DNA of 64,000 nt from assembly GCA_020747065.1 (NCBI GenBank), contig JAGMVK010000020.1:1116001-1180000 (forward strand), in the 5' to 3' direction. Position 1 is the stretch's first letter, and every line of letters begins with the position of its first letter. The stretch comes from Cadophora sp. MPI-SDFR-AT-0126 (taxonomy: Eukaryota; Ascomycota; Leotiomycetes; Helotiales; Ploettnerulaceae). The notes below the pieces were generated by a model, which saw only the letters and a list, made by a program, of their open reading frames with translations, did no database searches and was not told the DNA's origin. The position numbers and the translations under genes were made by a program. Below are positions 11,349-22,557 of the stretch, piece by piece.

Positions 11349-11994
11349 TTTGGCGGATTGTTTAATCTGAAAAGATTGGCTGGAAGAATAAGGTATATGT
11401 GTGTACGGTATGTATGAAGTGTATGAAGAAACAGGCAGGAGTAACAACAGCGCAGCCGTGCAAAATGATAGAAGAAGTGGAATAAATGAATGGACAGCGC
11501 AGCTGTTGTCTGAAAGGGTGTAAGATGGAATGGAAGTGGACTGTAAAGAATGGATGGTGAAGGAATGATGTTGAAAATGAGGGAAGACTCGTCCGATATA
11601 TATACTGACCTCGTACCAACGGGAAAGGCGTCAACTCATCTGATGTTGTGACATTGCCAAGTACTCTCGTGCCATCCCGTTTGGAGGCCGTTGTCAACAG
11701 ACCTTTCCATGGGCTGTCCAGCGCCTCCGCTAGCAAAACACCTGCCAAGGCAATAACCCATCTCACTTTCCGCTTCCTTTTCCGCAGACTCGCGTTGTCC
11801 CCTGCATCGATCACGAGTTGGGATGAGCACCCGTTCGTGGGATGTTTTTGATTCGTCCAGCCGTCCATTCAGTGAGAATGCGCCTCGGAGAACACACCCT
11901 GAACTGGACTGTTTGTATGATCTGCATGTACCGTTCGTCGGATGTTCTGGAGCGAAACGTTAAACGAACGAACGCATGAACGAACAGCACATTC
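11349..11994. promoter_or_regulatory. upstream region of the secreted-protein gene
   Basis: Upstream of the minus-strand start at 11348. It holds TATATATA near 11597. Repeated GAACGAACG-type words occur near 11965-11985. No supported gene was seen. Confidence 0.35.
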
Positions 11995-14094
11995 TCAAAC
12001 AAGCGCCAAGCACATCCGATCACCTCGACTGATCATCTTGGCGCTTATCCCTTCAATTTTTACCTGGGTTTCCAGCATCAATTGAACGCGCTCTCCATGA
12101 TCCGTTGCAGCCTCATCACTTGGCGTGTCAACGTCCTCCTTTTGAGCCCCTTCATCACACCAGATGGAACTGTTGCGATTCGTGGGAGATCTCGACGAGA
12201 ACATGATCTGAAATTTACCCCACTTCAACCAACTCCTGACCAGCTTTGGAGCCGAGAAGCGAAGTCGTGCCTCCTGGAATTCGAACGCAAAACATCTGCC
12301 AAGATCATCTGCTCACCGGCTTCGTTCCCCTTGAACCATTGGACTCCAATTTCCTCGTCGATGTTGAAGTCCTCCAGGTATCCACCAGGGGAATATTGGA
12401 TCACGAATCGCGTGTACCAAAAAGCTCGTGCGTTATATTGCGATCTGGACAAGCAACACCGAAATTAATCCCAAGACGCCATCGAATGCTTGAGAACACT
12501 TTTAATTGATTAAATCTACAAGCTCCTGCGCTTGATCAGCCCTATGTATGTTCGTTGGAAAGCAGGGCGACGGTGCAGGAGGAGGATATCACAAAGTCAC
12601 GAGGGGGAATTTTCCTCGATGTCCTTTCCATCAAACCAGTAGTCCTTGTTCTCGGATTCCAGATTTGCAGCCGTCTCAGAGATCGGATGAAATTGCTGTT
12701 TGCACCTGTACAGGGAGTGGATTTTTTCGAGATCCCGGTTCTGCGTCCAGGGGTAAAAGCTGATGGCACTCTGTATCGAGAATCGACTTGGCAGTATCGG
12801 CAAAAGGCTTCCGAGCGCGAAATCCACAGTCAATTTCTGGCAATCTCCGAGCCTCCGATGACTATTTCTGGTACCTGAACATCACCTGCAAGTTCTGAAC
12901 TTTTGATTGAGTTAAAAGTTCTGAATGGTTACTTTTTCCAGTATCAAATTCTTCAGAGAGAAGTTGAAATCAGCCTTTAAGTACGATCAGTGGAAGCAGT
13001 CGGAATTTGAGAGATGGACCAGATCGAGAGCGCTTGATAGCGCTTGCATCTCGTCATTGAAGAATAGCGGTATCACGGTCAGGTGTGTCAGCTCTATATG
13101 CAGCGACGTTGTCACTCGCAGAGCAAGTTCGCAGCGATGACTGAAATGCAGTCGTTTCTCCTGGAAAGCGAATGCACAGCCTTTGCTTTCACCGGTAGAA
13201 GTATTCCAGTGTTGCGCATTTTCCGCCACATCCCAAGCTACGCTTCGATCCTTGCATCTTGATTCGATTGTCGACACCCGTCCGAAGGACGTCTTTATTG
13301 ATTGCTCTGAGTCAGTGGTGTGGAAATGGACTTTGTTTTTGTGTTGAAGGGAGCTTTGGACGTGCCGACTGTGTTGGCCTCTACGAAGCAAGTCCTGTCT
13401 GGATATTTGTGAGTGTTCGCGGCTCCCCTAACCCAAAGGGCAAGCTCAAAATCTCCAGAGCCTGCGGGACAATTGACAAACATTGGGAGGCTTCCTTCCT
13501 CGAGTTCTTCACCAGAATAACTCCTCTCGTCATTCCCGATAAAAAGAAGCGGCAAGGTTCCGCTGTCTCATCGATCCGCTCAATTGCTCTGGGTTTCTCT
13601 ACCATCATCGTCTTTCCCATCTTCAACAGTCCACTTCGGCGCCTCCGGCCGAATACCAGGTGCAGCACCGGTGTTTATCCTCAAGCAAAAAGCGCCTCAG
13701 AAGGCAAACTTCTCGAACACATCCAGCCCAGCGAGAGCCGTCCTTTCGCACTCTAATACAACTGAACGCCGTCATCTGACTGCCACCGGCTGCACAGTGG
13801 GGAATGACAGAATACTGCCTTCCAAGTTCGACCCAGGAAGCAGAGCTCACTGGAATGTTTCGACGAAGAAGATGATAAGTGGGAATCTCGATTGGCATGG
13901 GACAAAGGTTGAGGATGTCCAGGTTTTGTGCCCAATATAGCTGATGTAATTTGATATTTGGCGGGGTCGGGATTGTTGACATTGGGACCTTGGGAGGAGT
14001 GCTTTGGGAGTAGAAGTCTATATACCAAAGTGATCGTGGAAATTGCAAGCGATATATGCGATATGGCACTAGACAAGATATTAAAAGCTGGCAT
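11995..14094 (-). pseudogene. decayed protein-coding locus, several broken minus-strand segments
   Basis: No intact gene is visible, but minus-strand segments have protein-like composition. Between about 12460 and 11995, one frame gives AFWYTRFVIQYSPGGYLEDF and IDEEIGVQWFKGNEAGEQM. After a single-base shift near 12285 the adjacent frame continues EARLRFSAPKLVRSWLKWGK. Further segments at 13555-13295 (PMFVNCPAGSGDFELALWVR) and 13391-12987 are interrupted: an in-frame TGA follows DCFH near 12988, and SYLKADFNFSLKNLILE continues in frame after it. I do not recognise the family and cannot say whether this is one gene or two. Unrecognised introns could explain some breaks, but the single-base shift near 12285 leaves no room for one. 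Confidence 0.35.
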
Positions 14095-14561
14095 CAGGAG
14101 TGTGCAATACTCCCGAGGCTGGTAAGGCGGATGAGGAAGTCGATGTAGATAAGATACTGCAACTAGCTTGAAGATAAAACACGACGACTCGGTAAGTCGA
14201 GGACGAAGTCAACAAGTCATTAAGCGATCAAAACAGATAAAGCCAATGGTCATTATCAAGTGCACGGCAGAACAGAACCACTTTTCGAGGGGGTCTGCAT
14301 ATGAGGTCGTGCCTCGGCCCCACTTCCCCAGATTTTCCGACCCTGGCTTGCCTTGATTAGCTCGAGCTTCAGCTTGTCAGCTTCAGCCACTGTCAACAAC
14401 AACGAAAGCACTTCCTCTCCCGAACCCCTTTCACAGCAAAAACAATGCACACCCAAACCTTCTGTATCTGCTGCTGCTAGCCCTGCCTCATCCAATCTGC
14501 GAAGTATCAGCTCGTCCCTCGAATAACCAGAATCCGAAGGCCACCAATCCAAAGCAAGACC

Positions 14562-15761
14562 ATGGCGAAAGACCGCAATAACGTCGTGGAAGCCGTCCGG
14601 CAATCTCCTCCCCTCGACATGGGCCAATACGACCCCTCTGGTGTATCAGGCAAGACAATCATTATAACAGGAGGAGCATCGGGGTTCGGTGAAGGATTCG
14701 CAAGGAATTGGGCAGCGCACGGCGCGAATGTCATCATTGCAGACATCAGTAACGGGCAACCACTCGCGGAGGAGATACGCAAGGCAGGAGGAACAGCACA
14801 TTATGTCCGTTGCGATGTCACGAACTGGCAATCACAGGTCGATTTGTTTCGAGAAGCTGCAAAGCTCAGTCCGCGGGGTACAATTGACGCGGTGGTCTGT
14901 AATGCTGGAATCACGGACAGCGGAAACCCTTTTACGGAACCTGTTGGGATGGATAAGGAGGAGCCGCCCAAGCCTGTCTTCAAGACAATTGATGTCAATC
15001 TGATCGGAGTCATGTATTCGGCACATTTGGCAATGTACTGGTTGCCATTGAACGAGAAGCCGAAAAACAATCCAGGAGGATATTCGCCCGACAGACATAT
15101 TTTGTTGATTGGTTCCGTGGCTTCTCTTGCTCCAATACCTCTTCTTGTTCAGTATGGAGCTTCGAAGCATGCTGTGCTTGGGCTATTTGTAAGTTGTGGT
15201 GATTTGTGACGGCTCTGTATCTGGTCTAACACTACGCAGAGGTCACTACGTACCACATCCTTTGTGAAAGGGATTCGAGTCAACAGTGAGCAGCGCCAAT
15301 TACTGCCTCAATCAATGCTAACCACTCCTAGTGCTGTGTCCTTACTTCATCGATACTCCCCTCATACCTCCTGCTGGACGATCACTTCTTCTTGGTGGAG
15401 CAATGGGGAAGCCGGATGATGTGGTGGATGCTGGAACAAGACTGATGGCGGATTCCACGATTCATGGCCGAGCCCTAGTCATCGGGCCTAGCGTCAAGGT
15501 TAACGGTGGATGGAAACTGCTGCCAGAAAACACACCAGATGTTGACAATGTTGCGGTATGGGAAATTCTGGGCAGTGATTTCATTGAAGTTGGTGAGTAA
15601 AACTTTCCAGTAACAGAGCTCTGCTGACACCTGCAGATGCATTCACGCGGAGATTCGTCTCCATGTTGAATGCTGTGGAACGAGTACGTGGGTGGTACGG
15701 CTGGGGATATGACTTGGTGAAGATGCTAGCATATCCTGTGACCTCACGGTTGAGCAGATGA
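14562..15761 (+). CDS. Short-chain dehydrogenase/reductase, 352 aa
   Basis: Four exons are 14562-15188, 15240-15285, 15332-15592 and 15637-15761. The introns have canonical ends (GTAAGT...CGCAG, GTGAGC...CCTAG, GTGAGT...TGCAG), and the second contains the branch word GCTAAC. The Rossmann cofactor motif TGGASGFG is at residues 36-43, the VVCNAG strand motif near 115, the Ser region LLIGSVAS near 182 and the active site YGASK at Tyr198/Lys202. The order and spacing fit classical SDRs, but 352 aa is longer than the typical 250. The extra C-terminus includes GWYGWGYDLVKML. It resembles fungal 15-hydroxyprostaglandin-dehydrogenase-like SDRs. The substrate is not predictable. No defect is seen, unlike the SDR at the left edge. 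Confidence 0.85.
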
Positions 15762-16130
15762 GTATTGTGTAATGTATAATTTCTTCGATCTTTAGACTCA
15801 TGAATGTTTCAAGTGGCTTCAATGCGTCTTTGGCCAATTTTGCTTCCCTTCTATCTCTGATTTTATCCTCGTCATATCATAGCCTACTCGAGATGGAGAT
15901 ATACTAGCAAGTCTTTGCTTTGCTTTGCTGCGCCGTCTGCCCGTTCCTTCCGAGGACAATTTGCTCTACCCTCTTTGGTTCGCACCTTTCGCAACTTCCT
16001 GTCCCAGCTTTAATGAACACCTCACCTCGAAAAATCAATTCTCTGCCTCATCCCATCCCATCTTCTCTTCCACTCTTCAACTCGGCCAGTCGCATCTCCC
16101 AGATCTCATTTTGACATTTACCACACCACC
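15762..16130. other. intergenic region, putative promoter of the PC-esterase-like gene
   Basis: From about 16010 to 16130 the sequence is a C/T/A-rich leader with few G, typical of the 5' untranslated region before a fungal ATG. No gene was seen. Confidence 0.4.
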
Positions 16131-17511
16131 ATGTGGCAACGACCGAAATCCTACGACGACCCCTTCATGACACCTCCCGCTCCAAGCCCCACAACACCAC
16201 CCGCCGACCGTTTCAGATGGACAAGGTCACGTCGAATGTCTCTGTTCCGCTTCAGGCATTACAAGATCATTGTTGCTTTGGCCCTTATCGGCGTCGTGGG
16301 TATCATCCGTCGATCACCCACTACTGCGTATGAAATGTCCAAGCCGAGTGCACCCATCGAGATCTACAATACGAGCACCATCCCATATGCCGCATTCCAA
16401 CCTCCCGAATCTGGTCCATACCGTGAACCTGATATCCGAGATACCTTCCAATCGTACAAGTTCCGCAACACCTGCAACGTCTCCTCTCTCGACCTGCATG
16501 CTCCCTTCAGCCCCCTCTGCCAAGACCCTACTTCGATGCTGACCGCCATGTCTTCTGGTGGACGGATTGGTCTCGATGCCCCATACATGCCTCGAGGTTG
16601 CGATATGAGATGGTTCACAACGGAGGAGATCTGCCAGATCTTAGGAAGGTTCGACAAGATGGTTTTGGTGGGCGATTCGATGCTTCGACATATTATCGGA
16701 AGCTTGAATATTCTGGTACGCAAGGATCTGGGGTATGGTGCTGTTACGGATTGGAACTTCTCTCTACAAGAAAGGTAGGTTGCACGTCTAAGCATGAGTC
16801 CGCGCTGACTTCCCTAGGAAGGAATGTTTCTGCAACGAGCAATTTGATGTCAAAGCATGTTCTGTGCAGGGAATCTACAAAACGGCTGATGTGATGGTGC
16901 ATGACCCCGAAAGTGTTGCTTGTCCTAACCCCATCAATGTCATCAGTGAGTACTTCAGCACACAATCGGCCACATTCTAAGTGTTGGTAGTGGAAGAAAT
17001 TGTTAAGTATCCCATTCCCAAGGACGAGATCGATCGGCTTCAAGATGATATCTCGCGTCAGAGCAAGAAGCCAATTGCTATCATCTTTGGGCATGGGCTG
17101 TGGAGCAACCTCGACTTGCAAAGTTCCATTAATTGGTTGGAAGGTGTGTTGAAAGGCATTCGTGATATCCTGGGCAAGGATTGGATTGGGTTGTTCGTGA
17201 CGCCAAACGCTGCTGGGAAGGAAAAGCCGGACGACTGGATTATCACCCAGGGAAATAAGGCTTTGATGCTCTATGAAGAAGCAATGGGTGTTGTAGGTTT
17301 CCTTTTTCTTCTGTGTCATTCATTTTGTGTTGTAGTTTTACTAGGCTCACCAAGGATGAAGCTAGCACAGGAACGCGGCATTGCCCATCTGGGCACTTGG
17401 AACATGAGTATTCAGAGCAACAAGTACGATGGAGTTCATCTCGATATGCGTGGGAATCTGGTGAAGGCAATGATGGTATTGAACTGGCTGAACCTGGTAG
17501 GGCAAGAGTAG
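16131..17511 (+). CDS. Type II membrane SGNH / PC-esterase-like protein, about 411 aa
   Basis: Exons are 16131-16774, 16818-16945, 16991-17287 and 17345-17511. Residues of about 45-60 (KIIVALALIGVVGII) form one membrane anchor after a short basic cytoplasmic tail. The luminal part carries SGNH blocks: KMVLVGDSMLRHI (Ser183, block I GDS), IIFGHGLWS (third block) and KYDGVHLDMRGN, the Asp-x2-His pair of the last block. This layout matches PC-esterase/TBL-type enzymes that acylate or deacylate glycans in the Golgi. Introns 1 and 2 are clear. Intron 3 is less certain: GTGTTG...ACTAG (57 bases) keeps the frame, but the region is also open if unspliced. The specific glycan target is unknown. Confidence 0.75.
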
Positions 17512-17817
17512 GAAGACTGCGCGGAACTCGGGAGCAAAACATTGATCAATTACAGGTCTCTATTTATCAGAATTGGTATCGAGTAAGCGAGACTTTCGTA
17601 TCAATTCTTCTCCTTCTGTCGATGTTGAGCACAAATTATCGAGATGACACGGATGATGCCCACGCAGCCCAGTATTAAAAATTGGCGAGAGCATGACTTC
17701 TCGGATGTCTAGTTGGGGCCCAAGTGTTCGCTCATGAAAACGGGGCAATATTTCAAGCAAGGCTCTACAACCAGCGAAGACCGCTTCAGAGCCTGGAGGA
17801 ATAAACCTCATCCTCAC

Positions 17818-18965
17818 CTAGTCGAACAACAAACTTCCCAATGGCCTGATTTTTGTTAGTTCGCCACCTATTTCGAGTTTCATCCGACTTGCCTTGCCCT
17901 CAGATATCTGCTGCCCCACCTCAGACAAGCTCTCAAGTGTAGTCATCTGTACCACTGGCTTCACTAATCCTCTCTGCAGAAAGCTTACTGCTTCAAGAAT
18001 ATCAAGCCTCGTCCCGACAGCCGACCCGACGATACGAAGTCCCATGTCAATAAACAGGAGAGGGTGGAAATTTACCAATTGAGTAGGAGGCGGAATACCG
18101 ATGCAGACTAAAGTTCCAAACGGTCCCAACATGGCCAAAGAGTCTTGGTACGCCCGACCAGAACCTGCCGTGACCAGCACAGCTGCTGCACCAATAGATC
18201 CGGTCTTCTCCTTAACAACCAAAGAAGCATCTTTGGTCGTGGTAACATCAATGTAGACCTCAGCGCCGAGATCGTAGCAATATTGTTCTTTCTCTTTGCC
18301 CGCATCAATAGCAATCGTCCGAAATCCCATGGCTTTTGAGTATTGAATTCCGAGCGCTCCAACCCCTCCTCCAGCTCCAGAGATGACAACCCACTGACCA
18401 GCAGTAGCACCACAAATCTTCAAAGCCTTGTAGATCGTTACACCTCCACACAATATGGGAGCAATGAGTTGATCTTCAGGTCCTTCCGGTAAAGCTGTCA
18501 GATATCTGAACGGCACAACAGTATACTCTGCAAACGTCCCATCGACTTTCCGCCCGGACTGCAATTGCTGCAGACATCTCGTCTCTCCCCCATCACTCAT
18601 GCACATGGTGCATGTACCGCAGATGTCACGCTGCCATGCTACCCCAACGCGCTGACCGAGTTTAACTTGCGATTCGGTTAATCCAGAACCGAGTTGAACT
18701 ACTCGACCGACTCCTTCGTGTCCTAGGATTCGACATGTTGGACCAATTTCTCCTGAAGCGAGGGCGATATCTGTGCCGCAGACACCTGTTACTGAGAGAC
18801 GGACCAAGACGTCTTGTGAGCCGGGCGTGGGTATTGAGGCATCTTCGATCTCGAATCTTGATTTGTCGTCTTCTCTCTATTTACTGTTAGTATCTGCAAG
18901 TGATTCGAGACGGGTGAATTCCGTACCACAACGACCGCTGTCTTGTGTTTTTCTGGAAGGGTCAT
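17818..18965 (-). CDS. Zinc-dependent alcohol dehydrogenase (MDR family), 365 aa
   Basis: Exon 1 is 18965-18927 (13 codons, MTLPEKHKTAVVV). The intron 18877-18926 runs GTACGG...CTAACAGTAAATAG, and exon 2 is 18876-17818. Catalytic zinc ligands are in SVTGVCGTD (Cys) and ILGHEGVG (His). The structural zinc loop has all four cysteines in CGTCTMCMSDGGETRC. The NAD(P) motif is VISGAGGGVGALG. The layout matches yeast-type ADHs of about 350 aa. It probably interconverts a primary alcohol and an aldehyde in the cytosol; substrate and direction are unknown. It is transcribed divergently from the aldehyde dehydrogenase with 461 bases between the ATGs, which suggests coupled alcohol-to-acid metabolism. 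Confidence 0.9.
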
Positions 18966-19426
18966 TTTTTCGTCGGGATCTGAGCTGAAGAGGAAGTATG
19001 TCTTAGATTTTTTTTTTTTCACATGTCTATCTGTGCAAGAGACTGATCTGGCTGTGAGAAATTTTCGAATGTCATTTGGGTTGCATGCTGTCCGGGGGGA
19101 AACTTGGTAGCTGGGATCGTGGGGTCCTCCGGGAAATCCCCAGAGTGTCAACCCCGCCAATAACCCCGCCGATGACCCCGCGGCATATTCACACATCCAG
19201 GGGAGATAGGCCCCACAATATGCATAAATATCTCCCGAAGTTGTCCTTGTTCGATTACTCTGCGGGTGAACTCTCCCCACAACGGTAACAGCCTGAAACG
19301 GTGGGGTCATTCGGAAGTCCTTTCGGCACCTCGTCCTTCCACTTCATATCTCATCACATCCGGACCGCAACGCTCTCAACATTTGATACAACTAAAGATT
19401 CGTGTGAAGATTAAGAAACAGACAAC
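18966..19426. promoter_or_regulatory. shared divergent promoter of the ADH and ALDH genes
   Basis: This 461-base gap separates two divergently transcribed dehydrogenase genes. Three ACCCCGC words occur in the same orientation at 12-base spacing (about 19151, 19163 and 19175), flanked by further CCCC-rich words (CCCCAG at 19138, GCCCCAC at 19209). Such spacing suggests a bound zinc-finger regulator. I cannot name the factor. A run of T (about 19009-19019) lies in the ADH leader. Confidence 0.45.
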
Positions 19427-21040
19427 ATGGGAGAAGCATCGGGACGACAGTTCACTTTCGACAATTTCAAGAATATCGTCGGAGACGGTTTGCGAGATGG
19501 CTCGGCTCAACACCATGGGATAAACCCGTCAGATAAGTCCCCTCTATGGGATGTTCCGATCGCAAGTGAGAAGGACTTGAATGATGCGGTCAAATCAGCT
19601 CAAGAGGCGTTTAAGTCATGGTCGAAGAGTACTTGGGAATCCAGGGTTACTGCTCTGGCTCAGATGCGAGATGAGTTGGCGAGGCACCGTGAAGAGATGG
19701 GGAAGCTTCTCATGTTGGAAGCCGGAAAGCCAGTACGTTTCTCTTGCACTGTAGTACTAGTACATTGACTGACGCGAGCCACAGATACAGTTTGCATTGG
19801 GAGAAGTCGATTCCTCAATCCATACGTTAGACTTTCACAGTGAGTTTTCCAAGACTAGCTATTGGGTATCCAATCTGACGCTGAGAAGCCAAACAGGAAG
19901 CACCAAAAGATGAAGTGCTTCAAGATAGTGCGGACCTCAAGCTTACCATGCGCTATATGCCCCTTGGTGTTACTGGTGCAATCTGCCCCTGGAATTTCCC
20001 GCTCGTGCTCTCCATGGGAAAAATTGCTGCGGCCCTCCTGACAGGGAACTGTATGATTGTGAAGCCTTCGCCCTTCACTCCATACAGTACACTGAAATTC
20101 GTTGAGATGTCCCAGCAGTTTCTCCCTCCAGGTGTTCTTCAAGGATTGAACGGTAACGACAAACTTGGCCCTTGGATGACCGAACATCCTGGTATTGAGA
20201 AAATCAGTTTCACTGGTTCAACTGCGACTGGAAAACGCGTTCTGGTCTCCGCAGCGAAGACTCTGAAGAGAGTCACTCTCGAACTCGGTGGCAATAGTGC
20301 CTGTATCATCTGTCCCGATGTCGATATTCAGAAAGTGGCACCGCTCGTTGCGCTGGGCGCATTCTATAACTCTGGTCAGATCTGCGTCGCAAGCAAGCGA
20401 CTCTACGTTCACAAAGATATCTACCAAGAGATGCAAAAGGCTCTGATAGGTGTGATCCAGTCGTGGAAGGTGGGACCGACGAGCGAATCCGGACTGATGC
20501 TGGGACCGGTTCAAAATGAGATGCAGTACAATATCGTGAAGTCTTTCTTCGAGGATTGTGCTGTTAATGGATATGATTTCGCCTTGGGTGGCAAGATGGG
20601 AGATGGTAGCGGATTTGTGATCCAGCCTGCAATTGTGGATAATCCGCCCCATGACTCGAAGATTGTCCGAGAGGAGCCGTTCGGTAAGTTTACAATTCAA
20701 AGAATAGATCTAATACTGACATTTCGAAGGCCCGATTGTTCCTATGATGCCGTGGTCAGACGAGGAAGAATTGTTGACCCGAGTCAACGACACTCGAACT
20801 GGCCTTGGAGGCTCAGTATACTGCGCTGACATCGACCGAGCCAACCGAATCGCCAGTCAGATTGAAGCCGGAACTGTGTGGATCAACAGCTTTGAGAAAC
20901 CATTGGCCCAGGCATTCTTCTCGGGTCACAAGGAGAGTGGTTTGGGCGGGGAGTTGGGCAAGCATGGATTGTTTGCCTACATGAACGCTCAGGTGGTTCA
21001 TCTGTACAAGACTGATGTTGCGAAGAGTGCGAAGTTGTAG
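19427..21040 (+). CDS. NAD(P)-dependent aldehyde dehydrogenase, 488 aa
   Basis: Exons are 19427-19732, 19785-19839, 19889-20683 and 20730-21040. Introns run GTACGT...CCACAG, GTGAGT...CTGACGCTGAGAAG and GTAAGT...ACTGACATTTCGAAG. The third-exon start was chosen so that HTKQEAPKDEV joins in frame; the CAG eight bases downstream would shift the frame. Family marks are CPWNFPL, the cofactor motif FTGSTATGK, the general base Glu252 in LELGGN, the nucleophile Cys286 in NSGQICVA, and EEPFGPIVP plus the C-terminal KESGLG. Length is normal for ALDH. It oxidises an aldehyde to the carboxylate. Divergent pairing with the ADH suggests a two-step alcohol oxidation unit. Confidence 0.92.
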
Positions 21041-21356
21041 ATTGAGATCTAATGTATCTGCTTTTCATATATGCTGTAGAATATGGAAAGCCGGCATCTT
21101 CGGTGCACACCGCAGCTGCATGTCCACGTGCTGTAGAGACGCCACCATCACTTGAAAGGACCTCGATGACTACGCATTACTTTTACGAAAAGCCAAATTC
21201 ACAGAGTATACGAATGGAGAACGGTATGACAAAAAATGCTCCTAGCTTGATTTCTGTTCTCTGTGGTGAGAGTGGTGAGAGAAGGTGTCGATGAAGGAGA
21301 GCAGTTCGGTATTTTCTCGCGTAAAGCTAACTTTCAGTGGTCATGCCATGTCCAAG

Positions 21357-21600
21357 AACTCTATTTATCCGGGCATAACCTAAAAATGATGCAGAGCTGT
21401 ACCAGTGATTCGGGTCTTGGCTGTAAAGTTATATATTCTGCGTGTTGCTTTTGCATACTTTCACAACGGCACCAAAAAAACTCTATCTATCCGGGCAGAA
21501 GCTAGAAATGACGTAGAATTGCCCCAGTGATTCGGGTACTGACTCTACAGTATGTACCCTGCTCATTACTTTCGGACTGGGAAACTTGATTCCCAATTCA
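21357..21600. repeat. two diverged copies of a 122-bp tandem unit
   Basis: CTATTTATCCGGGCATAACC (21361) matches CTATCTATCCGGGCAGAAGC (21483). Further matches at the same offset are AAATGA-GCAGA / AAATGACGTAGA and CCAGTGATTCGGGT in both. The shift is 122 bases. Copies differ largely by C/T and A/G changes. Confidence 0.75.
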
Positions 21601-22004
21601 CAGATGCTGGAAGCAGTGGAGTTGATCAAGATCTTGTCTACAAAAGTGCTCATTTTGTCTTGACAAATTCTCCATACTGAACGAAAAGTTAGGATCGATG
21701 ATGAGCGAACCTTGGTCCCGAAACGTTGCGATCTGCTTCAGACTGACATGACCTACTATTGGCACTGGTGTCGCTCCACTACTCAACATATACTTTATCG
21801 CCTCAGCAACTGTATCCTTCTTCCGCGAAAATCCCCCTTCCAGACTTGCGGCATGCTACTTGCACCAATGTCTGTTTCGCCAAGGTAACTTGGGAATGCT
21901 GCAAACAGTCGGCCTTAGGAACAGCTTCCCGATTCCGTTTATTGCGTTCCGATCCGATTATACCGCGCCATCTGGTGTTGTTGGGTTGTCATGGTTGCCG
22001 GGCT

Positions 22005-22240
22005 GCTATTTTCGTCCAAATGTCTCACCTCACATTCGCTAGCAAAACCTTCATTCCATATGGCGAAAAAAGTCTCACAGCCTTCTTCAGATATCTTGAT
22101 GTCTCACTTTAACATTCCCTTGCAAGAACTGCATCTCACGCCACTTCTGGATTCCATAGCCTTCGTCCGAGATCTCGGCGTCCCACTTCAGCATTCTCTC
22201 TTATCAATGTCATTCCAGGCCGCGAGTAAGGCTCCCAGCC
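22005..22240. repeat. diverged tandem unit of about 79 bp, two to three copies
   Basis: CCTTCTTCAGATATCTTGAT (22081) aligns with CCTTCGTCCGAGATCTCGGC (22160), each followed by GTCTCACTTTAACATTC or GTCCCACTTCAGCATTC. A weaker third copy precedes at about 22010. The differences look like transitions. Confidence 0.55.
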
Positions 22241-22557
22241 TCGAGGAAATAATTCCCACCCACGGCTCACATTACTGTTGAGTGCTGTCTTGAATGCAGT
22301 CTAGTCCTACTCTTTACTAGCCATTTCTATCGCAAAGCGAATTCCGAGGAATGGATCCTCACTTCCTTGTCCATATGCGCCCGCAGAGCAGTAGGTATGA
22401 GGAATATGTGATGGAGGAAATGAGTATCTTGGCTACTTCTGTTGGCCGGAATCAACAAAATGAAGTCAATCCAGTGATATAAAGGCCTCGTGCAGCCACC
22501 TGTTTTCATCCTCAGCAACTGGCAAGTGTCAGCAAGTTCATTCGACAACTACGCAAC

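Larger units (their letters stand above)
21041..22557. other. 1.5-kb gene-free region with diverged tandem repeats
   Basis: No gene is supported here. It holds the two repeat blocks listed separately. The promoter of the surface-protein gene occupies its right end: ATATAAAG (about 22478-22485) lies about 75 bases upstream of the ATG at 22558 and is a plausible TATA element. Confidence 0.5.
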
